A stretch of 64,000 nt of DNA from Zizania palustris. Lineage: Eukaryota; Streptophyta; Magnoliopsida; Poales; Poaceae. The DNA lies in contig JAAALK010000086.1 in NCBI GenBank assembly GCA_019279435.1, positions 2,232,001 to 2,296,000 on the forward strand. The letters run 5' to 3'. Numbering within the stretch: the first letter of the stretch is position 1; the number at the start of each line of letters is the position of its first letter. Below the pieces are notes generated by a model, which was given only the letters and a program-made list of their open reading frames with translations, was not told the DNA's origin and made no database searches. Positions 11,244 to 23,327 of this stretch are shown one piece after another. The translations under genes and the position numbers were made by a program.

Positions 11244-13332
11244 TCATGTCCTCATCGGAAAACCATATGAATAAAATGGCATTAAAGCTTCCAATGACTG
11301 ATGACTATGACCAAATCCTTTCATAGGAGTCAAATTTGGTCTTTCTAAATTATTAGGATGATTATTTGCTCTTTGTTCGGACATATGCTCATACTTATTT
11401 AATAGCGCATCAAAAGTAACTCTCGGTGACCCAGCCATCTTATCGTCAAGCGGTTTCTCTTTGTCCATAGAATTATGTGTATCAGGCCGAGGCTCTCCAA
11501 CTACAATATTCTTTCCTTTAGTTGATTCGGCTTGATCGAGCCAAATCAACACTTTGGTGTTGCAATCAATACTAAGGAGAGAAGGATCATTTTCAAACTT
11601 CAACTGTCCTTCATTGATGGCCGATTGAATTCGTTGGCGGAAAACATAACACTTATTAATAGTATGAGTATAAGAGTCATGCCACTTACAGTATGTACGA
11701 CCTCCTAGCTCATCCACCGATGGGACGACTTGGCCTTCGCGCACCTTGATATGTCCATTCTCCAAAAAGATGGTCGAATATCTTATCACATTTGGTTAGA
11801 TCAAAGGTATACTTACCCCATGAACTCTTTCGAGGTGTTGGCCTCAAACTAAAGCATACAAATGAATTTTCCTCATCAGCCCAAGTCCATTCGGCTGTAT
11901 AAACATCAAATTTCTTAATTTTGCCAGATGATCGCTCACCGGCATTCTCTTCTAAGTCATCCTTAGATTTTCCCTTGTCCACGGCTCGGCTTTCAATAGC
12001 CAGAGCGCTTCGTAATACCTGACCAATATCCATTAAAGTCTGACCATGCATAGCTTCTCTAATGTGGTCAAGAAAACCATCAAGTACAAGATCTGCTAAG
12101 TCTTTGTCTCTACTAGTAAAGTTACAGTATCGACTTTTGGTTTCTAGGACCCTCTGAATGTAGGAGTCAGTGGTCTCACTGGTATGTTGGTTAACCGATC
12201 TCAAAGTATCTAACTGACACTCTATTTCACTAGGAGAGAATTGCATGTGAAACTTTTTGACTAAATGTTCCCAAGTAAAAATGGAATGAGTAGGCAAAGA
12301 CATAACCATTCATAAGAAGTCGTGCATAAAGATAAAGAGAACAAACTAACCTTATGTTCATTGCAACTACTCGCCTCACCACACTGGACTAAGAATCATG
12401 CTATATGGTCGCTTGTGGTCTCAACATCACTGTCGCTGAATTTTGTGAATTCCGACATTTCGAAACTATCGAGAAGCTTGCAATACTCAAAATATATACG
12501 ATACGACTTTTGATCAATTCGATCCTTTGACTCGACTTCTAAATACCTCTTGAGTGTGATGAACACTTTCTTCCTCAAACTTTCAAGCCTTGTATTGCTA
12601 CCTTGTTGCGCTATTGGCCTAAAAGGATAGGGCACAACGGGGGTGTGAGCAGGGTTGTCCCGCTATCCATGGGGATTAGCAGTGGAATTGTTATTTTTGA
12701 TCAGCGTATAGTGTGTATCACCACTTGCTGATGGTGCATGTGAATAGATTGAATGTGGAGGGCTAACAGGTGGCGCCGAAATAGTATCGGTAGGGCGAGG
12801 GTAATAACCTTGGACCGGCGTGGCATAGTAGGTTGCTTGCCCAAGCCAATATACATGTGGAGTAGTGAGAGGCATAGCTGGCGTGGGCAATGGAAACATT
12901 GGTGTGGGTGGCGGCACAACAATTACAGCATGGCCCATGCCAGTTAGACCGGCCTGATGTGGCCGGTCGGGTCGACCATGCTCGTTCGGTTGGACCAGCC
13001 AACTAGGCCCGGTGAGACCGATGCTTGTCGGGGATGCACCGATTGGACCAGCCCAGAAGCCGGTCGGACCGACCATTGTTGGTGGTACAGTTGTACTAGG
13101 GTGATGGTTGGGCACTATGGTTCGGTAGGCGTCGATCTGACTGGCCTGGTACATCCGGTTGGACCGACTAAGTTCATCTGGCTGGACTGACCAACCATGT
13201 TTGGTCTAACCAACAAAGGTCAGAGGATCTTCGGCCACGAAAGACGATGTTGGGGGCATGATATATTTTTCTCTTCTCCTATCCATCCTACTACATACAC
13301 GATGAGTATGGGGAGCGCTAGCGATCATAATA
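11244..13332 (-). pseudogene. Gypsy gag, main part
   Basis: Minus-strand gag of the 9200-27281 element. Reading from right to left: a Pro/Gly-rich segment with GPTG-type repeats (12663-13154), a linker (12396-12635), the Retrotrans_gag-type core (11710-12309: FTWEHLVKKFHMQFSPSE, then TTDSYIQRVLETKSRYCNF) and a cysteine/histidine segment (11244-11789: YCKWHDSYTHTINKC, then VFRQRIQSAINEGQLKF). These pieces are typical of gag in grass gypsy elements. They are in different frames, with shifts near 11750 and 12380 and a stop near 12660. The N-terminal part lies at 25336-25703, on the other side of the nested Sirevirus-type element. Confidence 0.8.
12940..13200. repeat. Cluster of GGTCNGACCGG palindromes in gag
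   Basis: About eight imperfect copies in 260 bp, for example near 12942, 12960, 12988, 13040, 13061 and 13150. Read on the gag strand they give GPTG, GLTG and similar repeats. The same motif fills both LTRs. Confidence 0.7.
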
Positions 13333-15356
13333 ATTGAGAAACCAAGAGTTGGTTTCGGAGTCTGTGATGAGTGATTGACAGATTTTATCCTCTGATTCGA
13401 AGGGGTCCCTCCGAAGGGGTTCGAAGGTTGTTTCACCGAAGGATTCGGTGGGTTTGATTGATGCAGCCGTTGCAGCGGAGTGTGACTGTCGGAGGGGTCC
13501 AACAGTACACAATGACTGGGTCATATCGATGGTCTCGGTAATTTGGGCAGTACACCAGAGTGTGTGAAGGAGGTTGTTTACTCGGAGAGGTCTCCGGGGT
13601 ACTGGATACACTTGTCTGTTTGTCTGTGGTGCGCAGGTGACCTCGGAGGTGACGGACGGTTCGCAGCAAGTGAACCTGGGTCAAGCGGGAGGCTTGATGC
13701 TAGGCGAGAGGGGAGCTCGGTCACGAAGGCTACGAAGGGGTCGAGGTCGGTCCTCGGGTCAAGGTGCGTTAGGCGAAGGTAGAAAGTGCGGAGTGTGGCT
13801 CCGACTGAAGGTACCCCGAGACAAAGTCCTCGGAGGTGAGGCACTTCGAAGGATACTCTGAACGGAGTGACTTCGGAGTATGGTGGACAAAGTCCTCAGC
13901 AATGAGGCAAGGCGTTCGAAGTATGCTCCGGAGGGAGGCACTCGAAGGTTTACCCGATGGAGGTCTCAAAAGTCAAGGTGCATCGAAGGCATGGTCCGGG
14001 TGAGATTCGTCGAGGAGTGTGCCCGAGGAGAGATACTACGATGAAGTGCTCATGGAATGCTTCATGCGAAGGCCTTGGACGAGGGAGGGACTTCGAAGGG
14101 TGGTACTCCGAAGGTGGGGCTTCAGAGTGTGGTTGTCTTGAAGTACTTTGGCCATGCATGGCTTCGGTATACGGGCTGATGGAGTTCGAGCTGGGAGTAG
14201 CTGCAAAGCCATGGTGGTCCACTCCAGAGGTGATGGCACGAAGGCTCAAGGGCTTGGATAGCTTAGGCTCAAAACCGTCACTGTATCGGAGGCTGACTTC
14301 GCTAAAGCGAAGGCCGTCAGGCTCAAGGCTTCTCACCGAAGCTACCGCACCCCTCACGTGTGAAGGGGGGCTTCAGAAGAATCCAATACTGCAAAGGCTT
14401 ACCGTGTCTGCTCTGCAAAAGATGATGTTGTCTGTTGTGCGAAGCTAACAAAGGAAGCCTCCAAATAAAGTAGATTACCAACTGTACCCCCTGTTTTGAT
14501 GAGACAAAAACAGTGTAAACCCTAGGGGTAAAGTAGTCCATTCACAGGGCTGAATAGTGCCTATAAATAGTGGGGGCTAGCTAGGCCACAACAACACTAT
14601 GAGCAGTCATTGTAGAACTCATGTGCTAGCCGTCATTCTCTCTGTGTTCATCCTGTGAGTTCATTTTGTGTTCCTTGTTCATGCAATGAAGTTTTGATTA
14701 TGTTCTTCTTTCACTGCTTGAACTTGTATTTTGTGTTGCACTTCATGCTTTGATTGCTCTGTGCACCATCTTCTTCTTGGTTGGGTTTGTGCACTGGATC
14801 TCTTATGGAGAAGTGTGTGAGAGGTATGTTTGTGTGAAGTGTGATTTTCTCAGTGTGTGTCCGCTCTATGTAAACTGAGGCTAGCCCTCTCTGATTACTA
14901 GTGAAGCACTGTCTGGCTTAAATCAAAGCCCATTTTCTTTCCTTGTCAAAGTCCTCTGTGCAGTGTGCTCAGCGTGCATCTTGACCTCAGAAGTACGAAG
15001 CCTAGTACCAGTTGCTAGCGCTGAGTGTTTGGTCGAAGTCCTCAGAGGGAAGTCTGCTCTTGCGAAGGGTGAAGTGCGAAGTCTGCTCGAAGACACCTAG
15101 TGTGCGGAGCCTGCACTAATTTAGCAGAGTTGAGTTTTTTTGGTGTTGTGGGTGGAGCGAAGTCTTCTTGGCTTCGAACTTTTGCTCCTTGCAAAGCCTA
15201 GTTTCGGAGCCGTGAAATACCTCCGAACCAGAACTTCGAAGGGTGTGTTCGAAGCCTGTTCTACAGAAGATATAATTAAAACAGAAGGTTGTTTCTTAAC
15301 CTAAAATTTTAAAAGCTCCCATTCACCCCCCTCTGGTCGCTGTTTCCGGTCCAACA
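13333..15356 (+). repeat. 5' LTR of Sirevirus-type element
   Basis: 2,024 bp, rich in CGAAGG/CTTCGG and CTCGGAGG motifs. TATA box CTATAAATAG at 14561-14570, about 790 bp before the LTR end. High similarity to 23328-25335 with scattered substitutions, so the insertion is moderately old. Confidence 0.9.
14561..14570 (+). promoter_or_regulatory. Sirevirus LTR TATA box
   Basis: CTATAAATAG, repeated at the equivalent place near 24555-24563 in the 3' LTR. Likely start region of the element's genomic RNA. Confidence 0.55.
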
Positions 15357-15358
15357 AT

Positions 15359-15370
15359 TGGTATCAGAGC
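15359..15370 (+). other. Primer-binding site (initiator tRNA-Met)
   Basis: TGGTATCAGAGC, two bases after the 5' LTR. This is the standard plant copia site complementary to the 3' end of initiator tRNA-Met. Confidence 0.9.
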
Positions 15371-15420
15371 TGGTTAAGATCACCAGTTTACCTTAACTGG
15401 TTTTGTGATCTGTTGGTGAC

Positions 15421-17815
15421 ATGGACAAAGTTAGTAAAATACCTCTGTTCGATGGGACGGACTTTGCATACTGGAAGGTGTGCATGGAGGCTTACTTGTT
15501 AAGCCAAGGAAATGCAATTTGGGAGATTGTGGACTCACAATACTCCATCCCTAAAACTCGCACCTCTCAAACAGAGAAGGATCAGTATAATGCCAATTCC
15601 AATGCTAGAAATATATTGTTCATTGGTTTGAGTCGGAGTGAGTTTGATAGGGTGCGGCACCTTAGGACAGCTAGGGAGATTTGGACTACACTCACTATTT
15701 TTCAAGAGGGCTCTACACAGATTCAGGCGAGGCGCCAAAGCACATACAATCAACAGTATTAGCTGTTTGTGCAGGCACCTGGTGAATCAATAGATGCCAT
15801 GTTTTCTCGCTTTGATGCGATAGTGAGTAACTTGCGATCCAACGGGACGCTTGCTTACAATGATCATGACAGGGCTATCAAGCTTCTCTATGCTCTTGAT
15901 CGTAGCATATGAGAAGTGAAGATATCCAGCATTGAGGAATCTGCAGGTTATGAAACATTGACCTGTGATGAGCTCTTCAGCAAGGTAAAGTCCACAGAGA
16001 TTGCCAATGCATCTCTTGCAGTGCATAGGAACTCTTTGCCACAACCATTGGCACTAGTTTCTAGCACTAGCCGTGGCACCACTGCAGAACCAAGCACATC
16101 AGGCTCTTGTGTTCCTGCAAATGGTTTTTCTTTGTCCTCCCTGGTCTCCATCACTAAGGAGCAGGTGGATACTCTAGATGATGGTGAGCTTGCCCTCATT
16201 GCCAGTAGGTTCACCCGTTTTCACCATGAGAGACGGGATCAGAGGAGAAGTGGTTTTAGTGGTTGTTTTGAGTGTGGCGACACTTCTCACATCAAGGCCA
16301 ATTGTCCTAAACTCAAGAAGAGAGATGAGAGTGAGTGCCCCAAATACCACAAAAAGGAGAGGAAACCCTTTGTAAAGGGCAAACGTGGCAAGGTGGCTAA
16401 GAGAGTAGCCAAAGCCGCTTCCAGAGCATTTGTTGCTGCTCTCAGCGACATCGACACTTCCTCAACTGAGGAGTCGAGCTCTGAGGAGGAAGAGGAGTCT
16501 CCAAGGAAGGAGGAGAAGAAGGACAAGAAGGGACGAGATTTCACCGACCTTTGCTTCATGGCCGACAGCGATCACAGCGGCGATGAGTTTAACTCATCAG
16601 AGGTACCATTATCCTATGACCAGCTTTCAATTAAATTATATGAACTAAATGAGGTAGTTCTTGGTCAGGATAGGTTGCTTGTGCAAGCCGCTAGAGATAG
16701 AAAAGATCTTAGACTTAGGTTAGAATATGTTTCTACTGATTATGCCATGCTTAAGTCTAGGGTTAATGATGCTAAATGTGAATCTTGCACTGTTGTGATG
16801 GGTGAGCTTGCTCAGTTGCGTTCTATGCATGCTCAAACTCTTTCCGAGCTTGAGACTACACAAAAGCAGCTCTTGATGGTTGATTCTAGTTCTCATGATA
16901 TAATTGAATGCATGAACTGCCCCATATTACGTGAGAGCATTAATTTACGTGATAAGCATGTTCAGGATTTAGAGGCTAGATTGGAGAGGGCCGGAAGTTC
17001 TAAGGATGTGCAACCTATGTGTGGCACTTGCATAACCCTTAAGGACTAGCTAGGCACTGTTAGAGAGCGAGCCGAACACCTCATGACTGAAAATGAGTTC
17101 CTTCTCTCTGTGGTAAAGAGTAGATAGGACTTGCTCTTGGCCAACACCAAGATGTGTGCCGACATGGCAGGGTTAGCTCTAGGATTGGGTTTTGAGAGGA
17201 ATCCCTCAGACAGTGAGAACAAGATTGTTTTTACCTCACCCACTACCTTAGAGAAAGAAAGAGCCATGTTAGACACACCATCAGCCAAAAGCCTACCCGA
17301 ACTCCAAAGAAAACCACTCCTCCTGCAAAGAAAATTCCTCCCAAGAAAACCACTCAGCAGAAGCCCAAGGAGCCTATAAGGAAATCTCCTATGACCCATG
17401 AGAGTGCCCCTAGGATAGTGTTTCATTGTTCCTATTGTCAGCGGGTGGGTCATCTGGTTGGGTTCTGTTTTTGTCGCATCAAGGATGAGCGACGCTCTCA
17501 GGCGATGAGTTTTCAGGACATGCATTACCCATCTCGAGGTGTGCATGAGACTGAGTTTTACCCACGTCCTATTTTTGAGGCTCCTCGTACTTCTCGGCGA
17601 GGTTTTTCTCTTCGAGGTGTTCATCATATTCCATATGGTGGTAGACACCGTGCGAGTGGCTTTGTACCTCGACAGAGTAGGATACCTTGTCATGCATTTG
17701 GGTCTAAGCATGTAGGTAGACCTCGCACTTTGCATCATTCTGATTATTCCATGCATAGACAGTCTATTTTTACTATGCCTACTACTCGTATCACTTAGTG
17801 CTGGATGCCTTGTCA
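15421..17815 (+). pseudogene. Sirevirus-type gag
   Basis: Starts with an ATG (15421) 50 bases after the PBS: MDKVSKIPLFDGTDFAYWK, the usual copia gag beginning. Then come the UBN2-like gag region (to about 15990), a zinc knuckle CFECGDTSHIKANC (16264-16305), a Lys/Arg-rich stretch, a Ser/Glu-rich stretch (16455-16500), a helical coiled-coil region (16600-17040) and a second knuckle CSYCQRVGHLVGFC (17427-17468). In-frame stops at 15760-15762, 15910-15912, 17047-17049 and 17125-17127, plus a frame change near 17300, break it. The long coiled-coil tail is typical of Sireviruses; its role there is unknown to me. Confidence 0.85.
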
Positions 17816-17882
17816 TGTATTCACTCACCCCAGCACTGAGTGATCGAGATTTTCTTATCATGTGTAGGCGTCGGACCGAGGC

Positions 17883-20800
17883 TTGGAGGGCACGTGGATC
17901 ATGGACTTCGGTTGTTCGTGCCATATGACCGGAGATACATCATGGTTCTCCAGTCTCGCCACAACCAAGCAAAAGGAACATATCATCTTCGACAACAATC
18001 GAAGGAGTAGAGTGAAAGGTAAAGGTGTGGTAAGAATCAACTCGAATTTCACTCTCAAAGATGTTGCTTTGGTTGAAAACTTGGGATACAATTTGCTTTC
18101 TGTATCTCAATTTCTTGATGAGGGCTTCGAAGTGCGATTCCATCGCGATACTTCGCAGGTACTCAATTCGGATGGCGTTGTGGTCTGTAAGATCTTTAGA
18201 GTTGGGAGAGTTTTTGGAGCTGATTTTTCTGAGTCATCTGGTTCTTCTCATTGTCTTGTTGCACATTCGACTTCTGAGTTGTGGAAGTGGTATAGGAGAC
18301 TAGGGCATATGAGCTTTGAGTTGTTTGCTCGTCTGAGTGCCCTAGGTCTGATCCGGGGATTGCCCAAGCTCAAGTTTGAGAAGAATTTAGTTTGCGCTCT
18401 TTTTGACATGGAAAAATGATTGTCGCTTCGCATTTGCCAGTCACCACAGTAATGACTGAACAACCCGGAGAACTTCTCCACATGGACATTGTAGGTCCTT
18501 CTTGGGTTAGTTCTTTAGGCGACAAGTGGTATGTGCTAGTCATTGTCGAAGATTTCTCTCGCTACTCTTGGGTCTTCTTTCTTGCCAGCAAGGATAAAGT
18601 GTTTTCACACTTTTGGAGCTTGGCTTTGAGAATTTTCACTGAACTCCCTGGTGCATTCAAATTCATTCAAAGTGATAATGGCACTGAGTTCAAGAACAGT
18701 CTCTTTGTTGACTTTTGCTTGGAGCATGGCGAAGAACATCAATTCTCTGCTCCACGGGTTCCTCAACAGAACAATGTTGTTGAAAGAAAGAACCGCACTT
18801 TGGTTGAGATGGCTAGGATGATGCTCGATGAGCATAGGACTCCTAGGAAATTCTAGGTTGAGGCCATGAACACTGCATGTTACATCTCAAACCGAATCTT
18901 CTTGTGCTTAATTTTGAACTTAACATCTTATGAGCTGCGTTTTGGGAGACAACCCAAAGTTACTCATCTTCGAGTTTTTGGCTATCGTTGCTTTATCCTA
19001 AAACGTGGAAATTTGGACAAATTTGAGTCGCGTTCTTCTGACGGAATCTTTTTGGGTTACACTACACATGGTCATTCGTATCGTGTTTATAATTTGGAAA
19101 CTAACACTGTCATCGAGTCATGTGATGTGACTTTTGATGAGTCAACCCCCTCTGTTAGTTCTACTTTTGAAAAGGCAAATGAACACGACGTGGAACAGAC
19201 CATCTTCAAAGATGAAGATCCTAGAGAGTTCGAGGATGAACCCCTACTACCCTCGATATCAACCCCCGAAGCCGACCTCGCTTCGACCACTTCGGCACAA
19301 GGTCCCGAGACAACTACCTCGATATCAGTCATCTTGGACCACTCCAACGCACAAGTTGAGGGGGAGACTGCATCTCACCGCGAGGCTCCACATCATGTTC
19401 AAAGGATGCACCCTCCCGAGCAGATCATTGGTGAGCTTGATAAAAGGGTAACACGTTCTCATGCTCATTTCATTGATTCCGCTTTTGTTGCTTCTTTCGA
19501 GCCCTTAGATGTTAGTCATGCACTTTCTGATTCTAGTTGGATCAATGCCATGCATGAAGAACTTGAAAATTTTGAGAGAAATCAAGTCTGGACTTTAGTT
19601 GATCCTCCATCAAATGTTCATTTTATTGGGACAAAATGGATTTTCAAAAACAAACAAGGGGAGGATGGGACTGTAGTTAGAAACAAGGCTAGACTTGTAG
19701 CTCAGGATTATTCTCAATTGGAAGGGATTGATTTTACTGAAACTTTTGCACCTGTTGCTCGTCTTGAGGCCATTAGGATTTTACTTGCATTTGCGGCATC
19801 CTGTGGTTTCACACTTTATTAAATGGATGTTAAAAGTGCTTTTCTTAATGGCTTCATAGGCGGAGATGTTTATGTAAAACAACCCCCCGGCTTTGAAAAC
19901 CCCAAATACCCGCATAAAGTCCTTAAACTTCATAAGGCTCTTTATGGACTCAAGCAGGCCCCTCGGGCTTGGTATGATAGACTTAAGTCTTTTCTGCTTG
20001 AGTGGGGGTATTTGATGGGATCAGTTGACAAAACCCTTTTCACTCTCAAGCATGGCAAAGATTTCCTCCTAGTTCAGATTTATGTGGATGATATCATCTT
20101 TGGTGGCTCTTCTCATGCTTTGGTTGCCGAGTTTGCAGATACCATGAGTAGGGAATTCGAGATGTCCATGATGGGCGAACTCACATTTTTCCTTGGTTTG
20201 CAAATCAAGCAAAGCAAACAAGGTACATTTGTCCACCAGACGAAGTACACCAAGGACCTGCTTAAGAAATTTGACATGGATGATGCGAAGCCCCTCGCCA
20301 CTCCAATGGCTACATCTGTAGCATTGGATCCTGATGAGGATGGAGAAGCCGTAGATCAGAAGGAGTTCCGAAGCATGATCGGGTCCCTCCTCTACTTGAC
20401 TGCTACGAGGCCGGACATACACTTCACAGTGTGTCTATGCGCTCATTTTCAGGCTTCACCCCGAGCTTCGCACTGCCAAGCGATAAAGCGCATTCTCAGG
20501 TATCTCAAACATACCGTCGAATTTGGCATTTGGTATTCTGCGTCTTCCTCTTTGTGTCTTCGAGGTTATTCCAATGCGGACTTTGCTGGGTGTAGGATTG
20601 ATAGGAAAAGTACCTCTGGTACTTGTCATTTTCTAGGTACTTCACTGGTTTGCTGGTCTTCCCGCAAATATTCTAGTGTTGCACAATCGACGACTGAGGC
20701 CGAATATGTTGCTACAGCTAGTTGTTGCTCTCAGATTTTGTGGATGGTTTCCACTTTGCGGGATTTTGGGTTAGATTATAAGAGTGTTCCACTTTTCTGT

Positions 20801-21034
20801 GATAACACCAGTGCTATTTGTATTGCAAACAACCTGGTTCAGCATTCCAGAACCAAACACATTGATGTGCGATATCATTTTCTCAGAGATCATAATGAGA
20901 AGGGTGATATTGAACTTCAATATGTTGATACCCAACACCTGCTAGCCGATATTTTCACAAAACCCCACGATGCTTCTCGTTTTGCCTACCTGCGTGGCGA
21001 ATTTGGTGTTTGTCACCCTTACGACATTTTGTGA
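17883..21034 (+). pseudogene. Sirevirus-type pol (protease, integrase, RT, RNase H)
   Basis: Order PR-IN-RT-RH proves copia. The protease site reads MDFGCSCHMTG (17901), where the family has Asp-Ser-Gly; here the Ser is Phe, so the protease is probably dead. The pre-integrase region (WYRRLGHMSFELF) is broken by a frameshift near 18400 in its zinc finger. The integrase core shows HMDIVGPS, QSDNGTEF and NNVVERKNRT, i.e. all three acidic residues. There are stops at 18854-18856 and 19820-19822. The RT carries NKARLVAQDYSQ, MDVKSAFLNG and YVDDIIFG (20081-20104). RNase H carries TTEAEYVA and DIFTKPHD and ends HPYDIL. The last 403 codons (19823-21034) are uninterrupted. Confidence 0.92.
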
Positions 21035-21259
21035 GGGGTGCAGATTTTGATTGTCTTGCATATGCTCATTGTGTGTGAAATTGCATTTACATCTTTCTCA
21101 CTTATATGCCTGATTTTAATTCATATAGTCATGTCAGCTCAGCTCTATTTAATATGTCTAAAACATGTTGTGCATGATTTTTCTTTCCAAAATCAAATCT
21201 TGCTCACTGCTTAGTATTTGATCTAGCATGTTTAGGTACACTACAAGAAAACAGAAAAT

Positions 21260-21475
21260 TTTCGTCGGCTATTTTATTTTCCGTCGGCATTTCGAAAAGC
21301 CGACGAAAGTTAAATAACTTCGGTCGGCCTAGAGGAGCCGACGGAAGTTAAGCTAACTTTCGTCGGTTTTTCACAATGGCCGACGAAAGATAGAGAACTT
21401 CTGTCGGCCAGCATTAAAGCCGACGAAAGTTAAAATTAACTTTCGTCGGCTTTAGATGTGGCCGACGAAAGTTAA
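21260..21475. repeat. CACTA subterminal repeats, left
   Basis: About eleven copies of an 11-bp motif (CTTTCGTCGGC and variants) in alternating orientation, forming at least four potential hairpins. Mirrored by 22185-22385 on the right. Confidence 0.85.
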
Positions 21476-22149
21476 GTTTTCAGCAACACATTTTTTTTCT
21501 AGCCCCGCCCTCTTTTTCCCAGCCCTAGGTTTTCCCCTTCTCCTCTTCCCCGCCGCCGCCTCCACGCGACTACGCTCGTCGCCTCCGCCCGCCTCCCCAG
21601 CCTCCGCCGCCTCCCCGCCCTCCCGCCGCCTCCTCGGCCTCCCGCCGCCTCCCCGGCCTTCACCGCCTCCTCGGCCTCCCGTCTTCACCCGCCCACCTCC
21701 CTGCCTCGCCTCCCGGCCGCCGCCTCCACGCCTCCACGCCTCCGACGGTCATCGCCTCCGCCCAGAGGGCGCCATCTTCACTTGGGTTTTCGCAGACGAG
21801 GTATCGGCCATCATCGTAGACGACACCCCAAAGGCCGTGGACGGCGCGCCGTACCTTCGGAAGGTGGACCTGGAGGCCTACGCCGGCTACGACCAGCTCC
21901 TCCGAGCTCTCCAGGACAAGTTCTTCTCCCACTTCACCATCCGTGAGTCTCTCTCCTGCTTCGGCTGCTGCTGCCTGTTGCTCTTGGTTGATTGTTCGAG
22001 CTGAATGATGAAGACGATTGTTCCGGATGGGTGCAGGGAAGTTCGCATATGACGAGAGGAAGTTGGTGGACGTGGTGAACGGGACGGAGTATGTGCCGAC
22101 GTATGAGGACAAGGACGGCGACTGGATGCTCGTCGGCGACGTCCCCTAG
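21456..22149 (+). CDS. Chimeric ORF with Aux/IAA PB1-domain fragment (two exons)
   Basis: Reading starts at an ATG inside a subterminal CACTA repeat. Exon 1 (21456-21942) has a Pro/Ser/Arg-rich part, then from about 21826 the Aux/IAA domain III: AVDGAPYLRKVDLEAY and LLRALQDKFFSHFTI. A donor GTGAGT (21943) and acceptor GGGTGCAG (22036) bound a 94-nt intron. Exon 2 (22037-22149) continues in frame with KLVDVVNGTEYVPTYE and DKDGDWMLVGDVP, then TAG. The spliced frame would give 199 residues. Aux/IAA proteins are nuclear repressors that pair with ARF factors through this PB1 region. Here the EAR motif, the degron (GWPPV) and the last PB1 helix are missing. The acidic DxDGD motif and a Lys in the first strand remain. 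Expression is unknown; it may be just a captured fragment. Confidence 0.75.
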
Positions 22150-22404
22150 AAGTTGCAAATTTTCTTTTTTTTTCGTATTTTTAGTTAACTTCCGTCGGCC
22201 AATATTAGCCGACGGAAGTTATTGGTCCGCCGACAGAAAAAAGAAAAAAAGTAATTTTCGTCGGCTAGATTTGGCCGACGGAAGTTACCGATTTTCTGGT
22301 AACTTCCGTCGGCTAGGTTTGGCCGACGGAAGTTAGCTAACTTCCGTCTACCCGCTTCCGTCGGCCAAATGCCGACGGAAGTTCCCTATTTTGTTGTAGT
22401 GGTA

Positions 22405-23082
22405 GGATTGTTTTAGCTATCTTTTATCTGCTTGATAACAAGACTCCTTTTCTCTGGATGCTAAACATTGCAACTTGAAAAATTGTATTACTTACTCATG
22501 GATATTCATCAAGTACTAAACATTTTGTTCACTTAGTTAAAAATCCAAAAATCCATGATTTACATGCTTCAAGCGACAAGATCCAGGTGGGTTTGTTTGT
22601 CGCACTACTCTCTTCTAGACCGCTTACCATTGCACATTGGTTTGAACCGGGATAGTGTAGTGTATGCCAAAATCACTGCCTTAAGATTTTGATGGCTTTC
22701 GTGCCTAGGCTTGGCTTGATTGGAAAGTATAAGGTAGATAAAAAATAACCCCTAGCATTATGAAAAGAACAAAAAAATTTTCATTGACCATCAAGATTGC
22801 TTTCAATGCTCCACTTGAACTGGACTTGTCTGTCTAGAGTAGAAATTGACTAGCTTTGCGCAGTCCCTGCTTTTACTTGTCTAATTAACTTGATTGAGTG
22901 GTGATGCTTTTATTTCAAAATGATAAAATCACATGCTGTCATGTTTTTTAGAGATTGTTAAATTGAGCTGAGCACATGAAAATCAGTATTAAAGTTGGCA
23001 TATTTTTGCTTTATATGTCTTTACAATTCTGCCCATTTCGAAGCTTTGCACCTTTTAAATGCTCCTTAATGCTTGCATTGCC
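22405..23082 (+). other. Sirevirus 3' untranslated region
   Basis: Together with 21035-21235 this is non-coding sequence between RNase H and the purine tracts. I see no ORF or structural motif beyond AT-rich sequence. Confidence 0.5.
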
Positions 23083-23326
23083 AAAGGGGGAGAAAATTTT
23101 GAGTTTTCTGCAGTAAGGGGGCAAACAATTCAGGGGGAGTTGTTATCTTGCAAAGGGAAGATTTGCCGAAGGGGCTTTTACTCTTTTGAAAAAGGGGGAG
23201 GAAAATTCTTTTGTCAAGTGACATGATTTGGCTCATTTCTGAGTTTTTATGGTCACTTGTGTGCTGAAATTTTTCAAATTTTCTTAAATTTGAATTTAGT
23301 TGTCAATGCACTCATCAAGGGGGAGA
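23083..23326 (+). other. Multiple polypurine tracts
   Basis: AAAGGGGGAG (23083), TAAGGGGGC (near 23114), CAGGGGGAG (near 23132), AAAAAGGGGGAGG (near 23199) and CAAGGGGGAGA (23316-23326) lie upstream of the 3' LTR. The last is the functional plus-strand primer position. Repeated purine tracts are a known Sirevirus feature. Confidence 0.8.
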
Positions 23327-23327
23327 T

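Larger units (their letters stand above)
21239..22401 (+). mobile_element. Pack-type CACTA transposon carrying an Aux/IAA fragment
   Basis: 1,163 bp with inverted ends CACTACAAGAAAACAG and CACTACAACAAAATAG (right end, reverse strand) and a perfect 3-bp target duplication GTA (21236-21238, 22402-22404). Both are diagnostic of the CACTA superfamily. Subterminal regions (21260-21475 and 22185-22385) contain about 20 copies of CTTTCGTCGGC or CTTCCGTCGGC arranged as facing pairs, the usual transposase-binding layout. There is no transposase. The middle is foreign, GC-rich and holds a two-exon piece of an Aux/IAA gene. It sits in the 3' untranslated part of the Sirevirus-type element. Confidence 0.92.

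Noticed and set aside
13328..13332. Perfect target duplication for the Sirevirus-type element
   Set aside because: Flanks are ATAAT and ATAGG. Only three of five bases agree, so insertion limits rest on LTR ends and gag continuity, not on the duplication.
13543..14448. Open frames on both strands in the Sirevirus-type LTR
   Set aside because: Same patterns recur at 23555-24441 in the partner LTR and no homology to proteins is visible.
21500..21770. Pro/Ser/Arg-rich N-terminal part of the chimeric CACTA ORF as a real domain
   Set aside because: It is C/G-rich simple sequence (CCGCC repeats) that reads as low-complexity protein in any frame. It may be captured 5' leader DNA.
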